The position numbers and the translations under genes were made by a program. Source: Acinetobacter higginsii (GTDB taxonomy: Bacteria; Pseudomonadota; Gammaproteobacteria; Pseudomonadales; Moraxellaceae). From it: a stretch of DNA of 64,000 bases. The notes below the pieces were generated by a model. It was not told the DNA's origin. It was given only the letters and a program-made list of their open reading frames with translations, and searched no databases. This document shows positions 38,666 through 48,965 of this stretch, in pieces (position 1 is the stretch's first letter; each line of letters starts with the position of its first letter). The stretch is from NCBI RefSeq assembly GCF_000369525.1, contig NZ_KB850071.1, positions 484,006 to 548,005 of the forward strand, written 5' to 3'.

Positions 38666-41600
38666 TTACGATAGTTGTGTTGTTTTCTTCACCTTAAACC
38701 ATGCCGCATACAGTGCAGGCAGGAAAAATAAGGTTAATAAGGTGGCAACAATCAAGCCACCCATGATAGCAACCGCCATCGGACCAAAGAAAATACTGCG
38801 TGATAAAGGGATCATCGCCAGCACCGCCGCCAGTGCGGTCAACACAATTGGACGGAAACGACGCATGGTTGCACCAATCACCGCCTCCCATGGTGTATGC
38901 CCCACATCAATATCTTGCTCAATCTGATCAATCAGAATCAGCGAGTTCCGCATAATCATCCCAGACAGGGCAATGGTGCCAAGCATCGCCACAAAACCGA
39001 AGGGTTTATTGAATAACAGTAAGAACGCAACGACACCAATCAAACCCAATGGTGCTGTCAGTAACACAATGGTTGCCCGTGACATGCTACGCAGCTGGAT
39101 CATCAACAAGGTCATCACCACAGCCAAGAACAATGGCATACCTGCATTCACCGAATTTTGCCCCTTAGCCGATTCCTCAACCGTCCCCCCTACTTCCAGT
39201 AGATAACCACTTGGTAGATCAGCGCGTAAGCTCTGCATCTGATCAGCTAACTGTTGTACCACAGTTGCAGGTTGTAAATGGGTACGAATATCGGCACGCA
39301 CAGTAATGGTCGGCAGGCGATTACGATGCCAAATTAAACCTTCTTCAAAGCGGGATTCAATATTGGCAATTTGCGCCAACGGAACTGTTGTGCCTTTACT
39401 GGTTGGCACCGCCAAACTTGCTAAAGATGCGACTTCAACACGTTCAGATTTATCACCACGTAACCGAATTTCAATCAATTCACGTTTTTCGCGATATTGA
39501 TTCATGACCGCACCCGTCACCGAAGCATTGAGGAAATTGGCTAAATCCACACTGGAAACACCCATCTGACGTGCGCGATCTTGGTCAATTTCGATTGCAA
39601 TGATTTTACTCGGTTCACCCCAGTCCAAATGCACATTGGTGGTATTTGGATCTTCGCTCAGGACTTTGGCCACTTTCTGTGCCCATTGACGTACTGTGCC
39701 GAGGTCTTCACCCGATACACGATACTGCAATGGATAACCCACAGGTGGACCATTTTCCAATAACGATACCCTTGTCCGCACTTGAGGCAATAACTGCTTA
39801 ATCTGTTTGTCTAAAGAGCGACGGATTTCATCACGGTCATCAAGAGACGAGGCCAATACCACAAATTGAGCAAAACTGGCTTGTGGTAATTGCTGATCTA
39901 GCGGTAAGTAGAACCGCGGTGAACCTGTTCCCACATAGGCCACATAGTTATCAATGCCCTTTTGCTTGGACAGGAACTGCTCCACCTTGTGTACCGCCTG
40001 TTCAGTTGCGGTCAGTGATGCCCCCTCTTCAAGTTTTAAATCCACCAAAATTTCTGCACGATTCGATGGCGGGAAGAATTGTTGCGGCACTAACTTAAAC
40101 ATCGCCACCGACAACACAAAGATGCCTACTGTCACCGCAATCACGGTTTTACGATAGGTAATACAGATTTCAACCACACGGCCGAAGGCCTGATAAAACT
40201 TGGATTGATATGGATCGTGATGCTGAGCATGTGCTTCTACCACAGGTGCAGGTTGCTTACGCAGTCGCGCCCATAAACGTAGATACCATGCCGCCTGCTG
40301 ATTCTGTTTGCTAAAATCGGGTAATAGCTTTTCACCTAAATAAGGCACAAATAAAACTGCCGCAATCCATGACACAATCAACGCAATGGTCACCACTTGG
40401 AAAATAGAACGGGTATATTCCCCTGTTCCAGATTGGGCAGTTGCAATCGGCAAAAAGCCTGCAGCGGTAATCAAAGTTCCCGTCAACATTGGAAAAGCGG
40501 TGGTTTGCCACGCAAAACCTGCCGCTTTCAAGCGGCTATAGCCCTGCTCCATTTTAATCGCCATCATTTCAACAGCGATAATGGCATCATCGACCAGCAA
40601 CCCTAAGGCCAGAATCAATGCCCCCAAGGAAATCTTATGCAGCCCTACATCAAATAGATTCATGCCTGCAAAAGTCATCGCCAATACCAGTGGAATAGAC
40701 AGCGCCACCACCAAACCGGTACGGAAACCCAGCGAGAAGAAGCTCACCAATAAAACGATGATCACGGCTTCAGCCAAGACTTTTAAAAACTCTTGAATAC
40801 TACGTTGTACCGCCACAGGCTGATCAGAAACTTTTTGCAGTTTCATACCCAAAGGTAAGGTTTTTTGTAGACGATTGAACTCAGTTTCAAGGTTTTTACC
40901 CAGCGCAATGATGTCGCCACCTTTACGCATCGAAACCGAAATACCAATCCCATTTTCGCCCATAAAACGCATACGTGGCTGGGCAGGTTCACTAAAGCCT
41001 CGATAGACCTCAGCCACATCACCCAGTTGAATGGTTTTATCACCGACCAACAACGGCATTTTTTTCAGGTCTTCGACACTATGCAAATGTCCACTAACTC
41101 TGATTTGAATACGATCTGTACCTGTTTCAAAGAACCCCGCACCCGCCATGTCATTTTGTTTTTGAATGGCTTCTTGAATGGCTGTAACTGGTACACCCAG
41201 TTGTACCGCTTTGGTATTTGATAATTCAATCCAGATTTTTTGATCTTGCAGACCGACCAGATTGACCTTGTTCACATCCTTAACCCGCTGCAATTGTAGT
41301 TGCAAACGGTCGGCATATTCTTTCAGCACCGCATAGTCAAAGTCTTTGCCTGTCAGCACATAGATATTGCCGAAAGTGTCTCCAAACTCATCATTGAAAA
41401 AGGGTCCTTGTACACCGCTCGGCAACTGCGAACGGATGTCGTTGACCTTCTTGCGCACGTTATACCAAACATCAGGAATAGCACTGGACGGCAAACTGTC
41501 TTTCGCCACAAAGGTCACCAAAGACTCACCCGGCCGTGAATAGGCCATGATGCGGTCATACTGCCCCGTAGTCATCAACTCTTTTTCGATTCGGTCCGTC

Positions 41601-41794
41601 ACCAGTGTTGATACTTCTTTTGCGGTGGCCCCAGGCCAATAAGTCTGTACCACCATCACCTTAAAGGTAAACGGCGGATCTTCACTTTGCGAAAGCTTTG
41701 AATAAGACATGATGCCCACGATGCCGAGCAACAGCATAAAATAAAGGATAATGCCCTTATTTTTGAGTGCCCATTCTGAAAGGTTAAATTTCAT
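38666..41794 (-). CDS. RND efflux permease
   Basis: Inner-membrane proton-driven pump of 1042 residues of the HAE1/TriC-like group. It begins with a first helix (about 14-30), then the porter motif QTYWPGATAKEVSTLVTD. In the fourth helix region GLLVDDAIIAVEMM contains the paired aspartates of the proton relay. Two large periplasmic domains and twelve helices fit the family. It lies two bases after its adaptor gene; no outer-membrane channel gene is in the cluster, so a TolC-like protein from elsewhere must serve. Substrate is not predictable. Control by the divergent TetR regulator is likely. Confidence 0.93.
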   Translation of the reverse strand: MKFNLSEWALKNKGIILYFMLLLGIVGIMSYSKLSQSEDPPFTFKVMVVQTYWPGATAKEVSTLVTDRIEKELMTTGQYDRIMAYSRPGESLVTFVAKDSLPSSAIPDVWYNVRKKVNDIRSQLPSGVQGPFFNDEFGDTFGNIYVLTGKDFDYAVLKEYADRLQLQLQRVKDVNKVNLVGLQDQKIWIELSNTKAVQLGVPVTAIQEAIQKQNDMAGAGFFETGTDRIQIRVSGHLHSVEDLKKMPLLVGDKTIQLGDVAEVYRGFSEPAQPRMRFMGENGIGISVSMRKGGDIIALGKNLETEFNRLQKTLPLGMKLQKVSDQPVAVQRSIQEFLKVLAEAVIIVLLVSFFSLGFRTGLVVALSIPLVLAMTFAGMNLFDVGLHKISLGALILALGLLVDDAIIAVEMMAIKMEQGYSRLKAAGFAWQTTAFPMLTGTLITAAGFLPIATAQSGTGEYTRSIFQVVTIALIVSWIAAVLFVPYLGEKLLPDFSKQNQQAAWYLRLWARLRKQPAPVVEAHAQHHDPYQSKFYQAFGRVVEICITYRKTVIAVTVGIFVLSVAMFKLVPQQFFPPSNRAEILVDLKLEEGASLTATEQAVHKVEQFLSKQKGIDNYVAYVGTGSPRFYLPLDQQLPQASFAQFVVLASSLDDRDEIRRSLDKQIKQLLPQVRTRVSLLENGPPVGYPLQYRVSGEDLGTVRQWAQKVAKVLSEDPNTTNVHLDWGEPSKIIAIEIDQDRARQMGVSSVDLANFLNASVTGAVMNQYREKRELIEIRLRGDKSERVEVASLASLAVPTSKGTTVPLAQIANIESRFEEGLIWHRNRLPTITVRADIRTHLQPATVVQQLADQMQSLRADLPSGYLLEVGGTVEESAKGQNSVNAGMPLFLAVVMTLLMIQLRSMSRATIVLLTAPLGLIGVVAFLLLFNKPFGFVAMLGTIALSGMIMRNSLILIDQIEQDIDVGHTPWEAVIGATMRRFRPIVLTALAAVLAMIPLSRSIFFGPMAVAIMGGLIVATLLTLFFLPALYAAWFKVKKTTQLS

Positions 41795-41796
41795 GT

Positions 41797-42897
41797 TTAC
41801 CCCCCCGCTTTTACAGTGACTTCACGATTATCACGGTCAACTGGATGAATTTTTTGCTGGTCACGCAGTAAATGTACACCACCGACCACAACCCAATCCG
41901 TTGCTTTTAAACCTGACACAACTGGCACACTATCTCGACCATAAGTACCTAAAGTCACAGGTACTTTGCGTATGCTTTGATTGGCATTCACCACCCAAAC
42001 ATAGGCTTGTTGATCATTGGCGGTCACACTAGATAACGGTACGCTCAACACGTTATTTTCATTTGCGACAAAGAATACTCGTGCACTCTGCCCGAGTTGA
42101 ATCGTCGACTGCCCTTCAAGTAAAGAAACTTTCACAGTAAAGGTTCGAGATTGGTCAGCCGCAGGTGAAACTTCGCGGACTTTGGCTGCAAAACGCGCAT
42201 CTGGTTGCGACCATAAAGTCACCCATACCGGTTGCCCGACCTTGATGGTACTGACCGCCTGTTCAGGCACACCAAACACCACTTCACGTTCACCATCAAT
42301 CGCCAACTGATAAACAGCTTGTCCTGCTGCAATCACCTGTCCAATCTCAATTTGACGTTGGGTAATCACGCCATTTTTATTGGAAACTAACTGGTTATAG
42401 CCAGTTTGATTAGATGACACTTCATAGTTTGAACGTGCTTGTTGCAGGCTTGCTTGTGCAGATTCATATTGATTCTTGACTGCATCAAATTGCGAACGAC
42501 TGACCGCATTGACTGGTAAAAGTTGCTGATAACGCTGATATTCTTCAGCCGCAATCTTTGCCGCTGCCTGCGCGCTGTCTAATTGGGCTTTGGCTGCATT
42601 CATCTGCAACTGCGCATCTTTTACATCTAATTTTGCCAGCACCTGTCCCACTTTGACCCGATCACCAACATCGACATAACGTTCGGTAATCTGCCCCCCG
42701 ACACGGAAGGCCAAAGCAGTTTGCTGTCTCGCCTGTACATCCCCTGCATAGCTTTTTTGATCGACATGATTGCGACTTGGTTGTGTCACCATGACATAGG
42801 GAATTTCCTCAGTCTTTGGCACCTCTTTTTGACATGCGCTGAGGAGTACACTACTGACAATGAGTAAGCCCAATATGATACGATTGATCTGATTCAT
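41797..42897 (-). CDS. RND efflux periplasmic adaptor (membrane fusion) lipoprotein
   Basis: Adaptor of 366 residues that links the RND permease to an outer-membrane channel. The signal ends with lipobox LLSAC. FRVGGQITERYVDVGDRVKV is the lipoyl/barrel-sandwich half. A coiled-coil hairpin with AAKAQLDSAQAAAKIAAEEY follows. Beta-barrel and membrane-proximal domains complete the protein. It is first in the two-gene operon, facing tetR across a 151-base gap with a palindromic operator candidate. Confidence 0.93.
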   Translation of the reverse strand: MNQINRIILGLLIVSSVLLSACQKEVPKTEEIPYVMVTQPSRNHVDQKSYAGDVQARQQTALAFRVGGQITERYVDVGDRVKVGQVLAKLDVKDAQLQMNAAKAQLDSAQAAAKIAAEEYQRYQQLLPVNAVSRSQFDAVKNQYESAQASLQQARSNYEVSSNQTGYNQLVSNKNGVITQRQIEIGQVIAAGQAVYQLAIDGEREVVFGVPEQAVSTIKVGQPVWVTLWSQPDARFAAKVREVSPAADQSRTFTVKVSLLEGQSTIQLGQSARVFFVANENNVLSVPLSSVTANDQQAYVWVVNANQSIRKVPVTLGTYGRDSVPVVSGLKATDWVVVGGVHLLRDQQKIHPVDRDNREVTVKAGG

Positions 42898-42965
42898 CTC
42901 TTTGCGCTCTTATTCAAATTGATTTTTAAGGCGTGATATGAGCATTATCATAGATTGTTTATTTT

Positions 42966-42997
42966 TTAATTAATATACCCACGAGTACACTAATTAA
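42966..42997. promoter_or_regulatory. Putative TetR operator between tetR and the RND pump genes
   Basis: A 32-bp imperfect palindrome: half-sites TTAATTAATATACCC and GAGTACACTAATTAA match at 12 of 15 positions around a 2-base centre. It lies 69 bases from the adaptor start and 52 from the TetR start, the normal place for a local repressor site covering both promoters. Confidence 0.65.
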
Positions 42998-43048
42998 AAA
43001 TTAAAGCTAGAATTTTGATTTTTAAATTAATTAAAAGAGAACGATAAC

Positions 43049-43672
43049 GTGCAAATCAACAGTGGTCGCCCTAAAGATTTAGAAAAAAGAGCCAAGATTT
43101 TACAGGCTGCAAAATCTATATTTTTAAAAATGGGCTATCACGCCACCAATATGAATCAGATTGCCAAAGAAGCGGGTGTGACCAAACTCACGGTGTATAA
43201 CCACTTCCAAGATAAGGGCAATCTGTTTATCTGTGCGATTGAAGAAAGCTGTGAAGAATCAATTCGAACCAAACAGATTGAACTGACCGCAGATGCTGAT
43301 TTTAAACAGGCACTGGTGCTCATGTGTCAGCGTGCATTAAGTATTATTTATCTGCCTGAAGCGCTAAAGCTGGATTGCCTGCTATTTGAATTAGCCGCAG
43401 AACAAAGCCCCTTAACCAAGCAATTTTTTGATGCATCACATACCCGCATGTGCAATGTCTGGTGTGATTTCTTTGAACAGGCCATCGCCTTTAAATTTAT
43501 TCGCGCAGATGAACCGCTTAAGCAAACTGAGCTGATTATCTCGCTGATGTTGGGTATCCGTCATCAGCAGGTTTTACTCGGTTTAGCCCCTGTGCCGACC
43601 ACAACTGAAATCAATCAGATGATTGAACAGGCAATCGAAATTTTTATGCTTAAATATCAATCAATAAATTAG
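43049..43672 (+). CDS. TetR family transcriptional regulator of the RND pump
   Basis: Regulator of 207 residues. The N-terminal TetR helix-turn-helix (about 12-58) has ILQAAKSIFLKMGYHATNMN and AGVTKLTVYNHFQDKGNLF. The C-terminal ligand-binding region resembles TetR_C domains of efflux repressors. The start is GTG at 43049. Divergence from the adaptor-permease operon, plus the palindrome in the shared gap, indicates local repression. Ligand unknown. Confidence 0.92.
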   Translation: MQINSGRPKDLEKRAKILQAAKSIFLKMGYHATNMNQIAKEAGVTKLTVYNHFQDKGNLFICAIEESCEESIRTKQIELTADADFKQALVLMCQRALSIIYLPEALKLDCLLFELAAEQSPLTKQFFDASHTRMCNVWCDFFEQAIAFKFIRADEPLKQTELIISLMLGIRHQQVLLGLAPVPTTTEINQMIEQAIEIFMLKYQSIN

Positions 43673-43756
43673 AGAAAATTCACATTTTTTTACGTTCTGC
43701 TCTTGGAATGTCTCTCAATCGCGCTATAGTCGAATGAGAACAACAGGAGAATTAGA

Positions 43757-46438
43757 ATGATTCAGCAAATCACTGCTCCATTACGTGAAGATGTCCGCTT
43801 ACTGGGCAATTTACTTGGAGAGACCTTAAAGCAACATGCTGGGCAAGATTTGTTTAATCAGATTGAGCAAATTCGCGCATTAGCCAAAGGTGCACGTGAC
43901 GGCCAGATCGAAGCAGAAAAACAGCTCGAACAATTGTTTCTCGGTTTAAAAGATGAAGAGATTCTGCCGCTGACCCGCGCATTCTCACATTTTCTTAACT
44001 TCGCCAATATTGCTGAACAATATCATGTGGTGCGTAGCCGTCGTCAGGCCGAGTTCGATGAGCACGCGCCTAGCCCAAACCCACTGCCACATTTATTCGA
44101 AAAATTTAAAACCCAACAAATCAATGCACAGCAATTATTCCAACAGATCTGTGATTTAAAAATTGAACTGGTACTGACCGCACACCCAACCGAGGTCAGC
44201 CGCCGTACTCTGATTCAAAAATATGATGATATTACCGACTGTCTTTCACAGTTAGATCAACAAAAACTGACACCAAGAGAACGCCAACAGACCATCTCGA
44301 CACTGAAGCAATTGGTCAGCTCAGCATGGCAAACCGATGAGATTCGTCAACATCGCCCAACCCCTGTCGATGAAGCCAAATGGGGCTTTGCCACTATTGA
44401 GCAATCGCTTTGGAATGCAGTACCGAAATTCGTACGTGAACTAAATGAACTCACGCAGCAGCATTGTGAGCATGCCTTACCATTGAACATTGCACCAATC
44501 CGTTTTGCTTCATGGATGGGCGGTGACCGCGATGGCAATCCGAATGTCACCCATCAAGTCACCCAAGAAGTGCTGTGGCTATCACGTTGGCAAGCTGCTG
44601 ATTTATATTTGCGTGATATTGAAAATCTGCGTTGGGAACTGTCAATTCAAAGTTGTTCTGAGGAACTGACTCAAGCATTGGGCTATGAACACCCTGAACC
44701 GTATCGAGAATATCTGCGCGACACCCGTGAACGTTTAAAAGCTACCCGCTATTGGTTGGGGCAACGCTTACAAGGGGCTGAAGCCGATGACAGCAATATC
44801 ATCAAAGATAAAGATGAACTATTAGCGCCACTGCTCCTCTGTTATCGTTCATTAATCGACAGTAACTTAGCCGAAATCGCCAATGGACAATTGCTGGATT
44901 TCATTTATCGGGTCAACTGTTTCGGTATTGAACTGCTCAAGCTGGATATTCGTCAAGAATCGGGCCGTCACCGTCAGGCCATTTCTGCCATTACTGAATA
45001 TCTAGGCCTAGGCAATTTTGAATCATGGACTGAACAAGCACGTCAAAATTTCCTGATCCAAGAGCTGCAAAGCAAACGTCCATTATTACCGAAGTTCTTC
45101 AATGAACCTGAAGGCAGCCTGATTCAACACCCTGATGTACTGGAAGTGTTTGCCACTATGCGTACCTTGGCGGAACAGCCGACCGAGAGCTTGGGTGCTT
45201 ATATTATTTCGATGGCAGAATACCCAAGTGATGTGCTCGCGGTTTTATTGCTGCAAAAGGAAGCTGGGATTCAGCATCCGTTACGCGTGGTGCCGCTGTT
45301 TGAAACCTTGAAAGATCTGGATGGCGCAGCCAAAACCATGACCACCTTGTTCAATATGCATTGGTATAAACAGCATATTCAAGGCAAACATGAGGTGATG
45401 ATTGGCTATTCAGATTCAGCCAAAGATGCAGGCTTTATGTCCGCCAACTGGGCGCAATACCGCGCCCAAGAAGAATTGACTGCGATTGCCAAACAGCATG
45501 GTGTGCAATTGACCTTGTTCCATGGTCGTGGTGGTTCAATCAGCCGCGGTGGTGCACCAACACAACAAGCCCTGTTCTCACAACCCCCAGGTTCGATTTC
45601 AGGTGCAATTCGAGTCACTGAACAAGGTGAGATGATTCGCTTCAAATTCGGTCTAGAAGGTATTGCACTGCAAAATCTGGAAATCTATACCGCTGCAACT
45701 TTAGAAGCGACCTTGCTCCCACCACCGGAACCGAAAAAACAGTGGCGTGATCTGATGAATCAAATGACTGATTTATCGGTCAAAGTCTATCGTCAAACCG
45801 TGCGTGAAAATCCAAACTTTGTCAGCTATCTGCGGACGGTTACGCCAGAGCTGGAATTACAAATGTTACCATTAGGTTCACGCCCAGCCAAACGTAAAGT
45901 CAGTGGTGGTATTGAATCACTGCGTGCCATTCCATGGGTATTTGCATGGACGCAGATCCGTTTAATGCTGCCTGCTTGGTTAGGTACAGGTACGGCGATT
46001 AATCAGGTGCATGAACAGCATAAAAACACCTTGAATGAGATGCTGGAACAATGGCCTTATTTCCAGACCCTGATTGATATGTTGGAAATGGTATTGTCTA
46101 AATCTGATGCCGATATTGCCCTGTACTATGAGTCACATCTGACCCAAGATCAGGACTTAAAGGTGCTTGGGGTGGAATTACGCCAGCGTCTGCAAAATGC
46201 GGTGGATACCCTGCTGAGCTTAAAGGGTGAATCTAAACTGCTCAGTAATAATGAGGTTTTAGATCAATCCATGCAGGTGCGTAAGCCGTATTTATTGCCA
46301 CTGCATTTATTACAAGCGGAGTTGATGAAACGTCGTCGTCTATATCTGTCGGAACACCAAACCGAACACAGCCCTGTCGATCATGCCTTGATGGTCAGTA
46401 TTGCGGGGATTGCCGCAGGTCTGCGTAATACAGGTTAA
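43757..46438 (+). CDS. ppc: Phosphoenolpyruvate carboxylase
   Basis: Carboxylates phosphoenolpyruvate to oxaloacetate, an anaplerotic step. It is 893 residues long. The catalytic histidine is in VLTAHPTEVSRR. MGGDRDGNPNVT, GYSDSAKDAGFMSANWAQYR and FHGRGGSISRGGAP are further active-site motifs, and the C-terminus ends RNTG as is typical. AGGAGA before ATG is a good ribosome site. The gene stands alone, with an exceptionally long hairpin after it. Confidence 0.98.
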   Translation: MIQQITAPLREDVRLLGNLLGETLKQHAGQDLFNQIEQIRALAKGARDGQIEAEKQLEQLFLGLKDEEILPLTRAFSHFLNFANIAEQYHVVRSRRQAEFDEHAPSPNPLPHLFEKFKTQQINAQQLFQQICDLKIELVLTAHPTEVSRRTLIQKYDDITDCLSQLDQQKLTPRERQQTISTLKQLVSSAWQTDEIRQHRPTPVDEAKWGFATIEQSLWNAVPKFVRELNELTQQHCEHALPLNIAPIRFASWMGGDRDGNPNVTHQVTQEVLWLSRWQAADLYLRDIENLRWELSIQSCSEELTQALGYEHPEPYREYLRDTRERLKATRYWLGQRLQGAEADDSNIIKDKDELLAPLLLCYRSLIDSNLAEIANGQLLDFIYRVNCFGIELLKLDIRQESGRHRQAISAITEYLGLGNFESWTEQARQNFLIQELQSKRPLLPKFFNEPEGSLIQHPDVLEVFATMRTLAEQPTESLGAYIISMAEYPSDVLAVLLLQKEAGIQHPLRVVPLFETLKDLDGAAKTMTTLFNMHWYKQHIQGKHEVMIGYSDSAKDAGFMSANWAQYRAQEELTAIAKQHGVQLTLFHGRGGSISRGGAPTQQALFSQPPGSISGAIRVTEQGEMIRFKFGLEGIALQNLEIYTAATLEATLLPPPEPKKQWRDLMNQMTDLSVKVYRQTVRENPNFVSYLRTVTPELELQMLPLGSRPAKRKVSGGIESLRAIPWVFAWTQIRLMLPAWLGTGTAINQVHEQHKNTLNEMLEQWPYFQTLIDMLEMVLSKSDADIALYYESHLTQDQDLKVLGVELRQRLQNAVDTLLSLKGESKLLSNNEVLDQSMQVRKPYLLPLHLLQAELMKRRRLYLSEHQTEHSPVDHALMVSIAGIAAGLRNTG

Positions 46439-46747
46439 GCACTAAACTCGACTTTGCCATCAATAGGAACTCTGCCTATTGATGGCAAGACTGGCAAAAT
46501 ATGCCATCTAAATTTAAAAAACAGAAAAAATTCAAAAAATATTTTGAAAATAAAAGAGTTAAATTTTCAAAGCATCAGCAAAAAAATAAATAATAAAACC
46601 GCTAGCTTATTTTGAAACAAATTTTACCAAAAGGTAAAAATACAACCCACAATGCCTGTTCTGGCAATATTCTCAATGGCTTATAGGTGAAAGCTCGTTT
46701 TAAGACAGGGTATCATACGCGCTGATATCACATAATGAGTCTAATTT
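46439..46747. other. 309-base gap between ppc and the pyrimidine permease gene
   Basis: Contains the 13-bp hairpin after ppc (46454-46488), then a very AT-rich stretch (about 46500-46640). A region before the permease gene includes TATCAT (about 46710) as a possible -10 element. No open frame, tRNA or recognisable riboswitch was found. The AT-rich part has no repeats I can define. Confidence 0.5.
46454..46488 (+). terminator. Long perfect hairpin after ppc
   Basis: TTGCCATCAATAG pairs with its exact 13-base complement across a 9-base loop, 16 bases after the stop. There is no T-run after it, so it may terminate poorly and instead protect the 3' end. Confidence 0.55.
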
Positions 46748-48043
46748 ATGTCAAGTTGGTTTCCAAAATGGCAGCCGTATCAGGGGAAGATCGATCATCG
46801 CCCTGTTGCGACAAATGAATATTTACCGCCCTTACAAAGTGCGGTGCTCGGGGTTCAACACGCATTTGCAATGTTTGGTGCAACGGTTCTTGCACCCTTA
46901 TTAATGGGCTTTAGCCCAAACCTTGCCATCTTAATGTCAGGGATTTGTACCATTATTTTCTTCCTGATCACTGGTGGACGCGTACCAAGCTATTTAGGTT
47001 CAAGTTTTGCCTTTATCGGTGTAGTTGCGGCGGCAACAGGACATATCACGGGCTCTGGGGCCAATCCTAACCTTTCGGTTGCACTTGGCGGGATCGTCGC
47101 CTGTGGTATTTTTTATGCCTTGATCGGTTTTGCGGTGATGCTGACGGGTACACGCTGGATTGAAAAACTGATGCCACCCGTTGTGACTGGCGCGATCGTG
47201 ATGATCATTGGTCTCAACCTTGCACCTGTCACCATTAAAGGGGTTGCTGGTCAACCGTTTGAGATGTGGATGGCACTCATCACGGTATTGAGTATGGGCA
47301 TCATTGCAGTCTTTACCAAAGGGCTATTACAGCGTTTATTGTTACTCGTTGGCCTACTGATTGCCTATGCGCTTTATGCCATTGCCACCAATGTTTTAGG
47401 CTATGGCAAACCGATTGATTTCTCCCAAATCGCAGCAGCGCCATGGTTTGGTATCCCAAGCTTTTCACATCCAACTTTTGATTTAAATGCGATTCTGATT
47501 ATTGCCCCTGTGGCCCTGATTTTAGTGGCAGAGAATCTGGGACATATCAAAGCGGTGGGTGCAATGACTGGCGAAAACCTGACCCCGCAATTGGGCAAAG
47601 CTTTTGTTGCCGACGGTTTAGCCACCACTTTATCGGGTAGTGTCGGTGCACCGGGTATGACCACTTATGGTGAAAATATCGGGGTGATGGCAGTGACCCG
47701 CGTCTATTCAACGATTGTGTTTGTGATCGCTGGTGTGTTTGCTATTTTCTTGGGGCTTTCACCTAAGTTTGGTGCAGTGATTAGCACGATTCCAACCGCA
47801 GTTCTGACAGGTGCTTCAATTGTGGTGTTTGGTTTGATTACCATTGCCGGTGCGAAAATCTGGATCGAAAACAAAGTCGATTTCTCTAATAATAAAAATC
47901 TGATTATTGCCTCTGTCACCATTATTTTAGGTGCAGGCAACTTTGAATTGTTATTTGGTAGCTTTAATTTAGGTGGTATTGGAACCGCAACTTTTGCTGC
48001 AATTTTCCTGAACCTGTTATTCAGTTTAAAAGATAAAAACTAA
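46748..48043 (+). CDS. Uracil/pyrimidine permease (NCS2 family, UraA/RutG-like)
   Basis: Nucleobase-proton symporter of 431 residues with about fourteen helices. It matches E. coli RutG closely as I recall it: GVQHAFAMFGATVLAPLLMG, GGRVPSYLGSSFAFIGVVAA, LVAENLGHIKAVGAMTGENL with the substrate-binding Glu, and GAPGMTTYGENIGVMAVTRV. No rut pyrimidine-degradation genes are adjacent, so general uracil uptake is the safer call. A terminator follows the stop. Confidence 0.92.
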   Translation: MSSWFPKWQPYQGKIDHRPVATNEYLPPLQSAVLGVQHAFAMFGATVLAPLLMGFSPNLAILMSGICTIIFFLITGGRVPSYLGSSFAFIGVVAAATGHITGSGANPNLSVALGGIVACGIFYALIGFAVMLTGTRWIEKLMPPVVTGAIVMIIGLNLAPVTIKGVAGQPFEMWMALITVLSMGIIAVFTKGLLQRLLLLVGLLIAYALYAIATNVLGYGKPIDFSQIAAAPWFGIPSFSHPTFDLNAILIIAPVALILVAENLGHIKAVGAMTGENLTPQLGKAFVADGLATTLSGSVGAPGMTTYGENIGVMAVTRVYSTIVFVIAGVFAIFLGLSPKFGAVISTIPTAVLTGASIVVFGLITIAGAKIWIENKVDFSNNKNLIIASVTIILGAGNFELLFGSFNLGGIGTATFAAIFLNLLFSLKDKN

Positions 48044-48050
48044 AACCTTG

Positions 48051-48075
48051 AAGGCAGCGTAAGCTGCCTTTTTTA
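48051..48075 (+). terminator. Rho-independent terminator after the permease gene
   Basis: AAGGCAGC with its complement around a short loop, then six T residues, 8 bases after the stop. Confidence 0.9.
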
Positions 48076-48095
48076 TTTTGGGAAAGATGCCACGA

Positions 48096-48842
48096 CTAGA
48101 TAATGCCACCATTGGCTCTAATCACCTGTGCATTGATCCAGTTACTGGCATCACTCACGGCAAAATCAAGCACCGCAGCAATATCTTCCACTGTGCCTAA
48201 ACGTTCTAACGGGGCTGCTTTGGCCAACTGTGCAATCAATGCCTCGCTCTTGCCCTCAAAAAATAGCTCCGTCGCTGTTGGCCCAGGTGCAATTGCATTA
48301 ACAGTAATATTTTTGCCTCTTAATTCTTTGGCAAGAATAACCGTCAAAGCTTCGATGGCTGCTTTAGAAGCGGTATAAATGCCATACCCTTCCAGCTTCA
48401 TACCAATCACGCTACTGGAAAGATTGATAATTTTCCCATCCTGTTCAAGTCGTTTCGCCGCCTCTCGCATGCTATATAAGCTGCCTTTTAAATTAATCGC
48501 TAAAACCTTTTCAATGGTTTCATCATCTAAAGCTTCAATTTTTTGCAAGCACATGATGCCCGCATTATTAATCAGAATATCCACTCGCCCGTAGTGTTGG
48601 ATGACATATTCAAATAGCTGCTCAACCTGATGCGACTGGCTGATATCTGCTTTAAATGCGCTTGCGGTCCCACCCGCAGCTTTAATTTTTTCGACCAGCT
48701 GATTTGCTTCTAAATCATTGCGCGCATAATTAATCACGATTTGATGGCCTTGCTGTGCCAATAAGGCCGCGGTAAAAGCACCAATACCTCGAGATGCACC
48801 TGTAATCAAAATCACTTTTTTCTCATTTGCTGGTGTATTCAT
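48096..48842 (-). CDS. Short-chain dehydrogenase/reductase
   Basis: NAD(P)-dependent SDR of 248 residues. TGASRGIGAFTA is the cofactor loop, NNAGIM the structural motif, and YGIYTASKAA holds the catalytic Tyr and Lys; the Ser is in INLSSSVIG. Likely a 3-oxoacyl-type or alcohol oxidoreductase; substrate unknown. I start at ATG 48842 because GAGG lies upstream; the frame runs 7 codons further. It is divergent from a LysR gene 123 bases away that probably regulates it. Confidence 0.9.
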   Translation of the reverse strand: MNTPANEKKVILITGASRGIGAFTAALLAQQGHQIVINYARNDLEANQLVEKIKAAGGTASAFKADISQSHQVEQLFEYVIQHYGRVDILINNAGIMCLQKIEALDDETIEKVLAINLKGSLYSMREAAKRLEQDGKIINLSSSVIGMKLEGYGIYTASKAAIEALTVILAKELRGKNITVNAIAPGPTATELFFEGKSEALIAQLAKAAPLERLGTVEDIAAVLDFAVSDASNWINAQVIRANGGII

Positions 48843-48965
48843 TTTTAACCTCGTCCAACTCAACTTATCACGGAATACGATCTATGATACTGTTCAGTGA
48901 GAACAAGATAATCCATCAAATTTCGGCTTCTTTATACGGATAGACCGAACAAAAGAATCAAGCCT

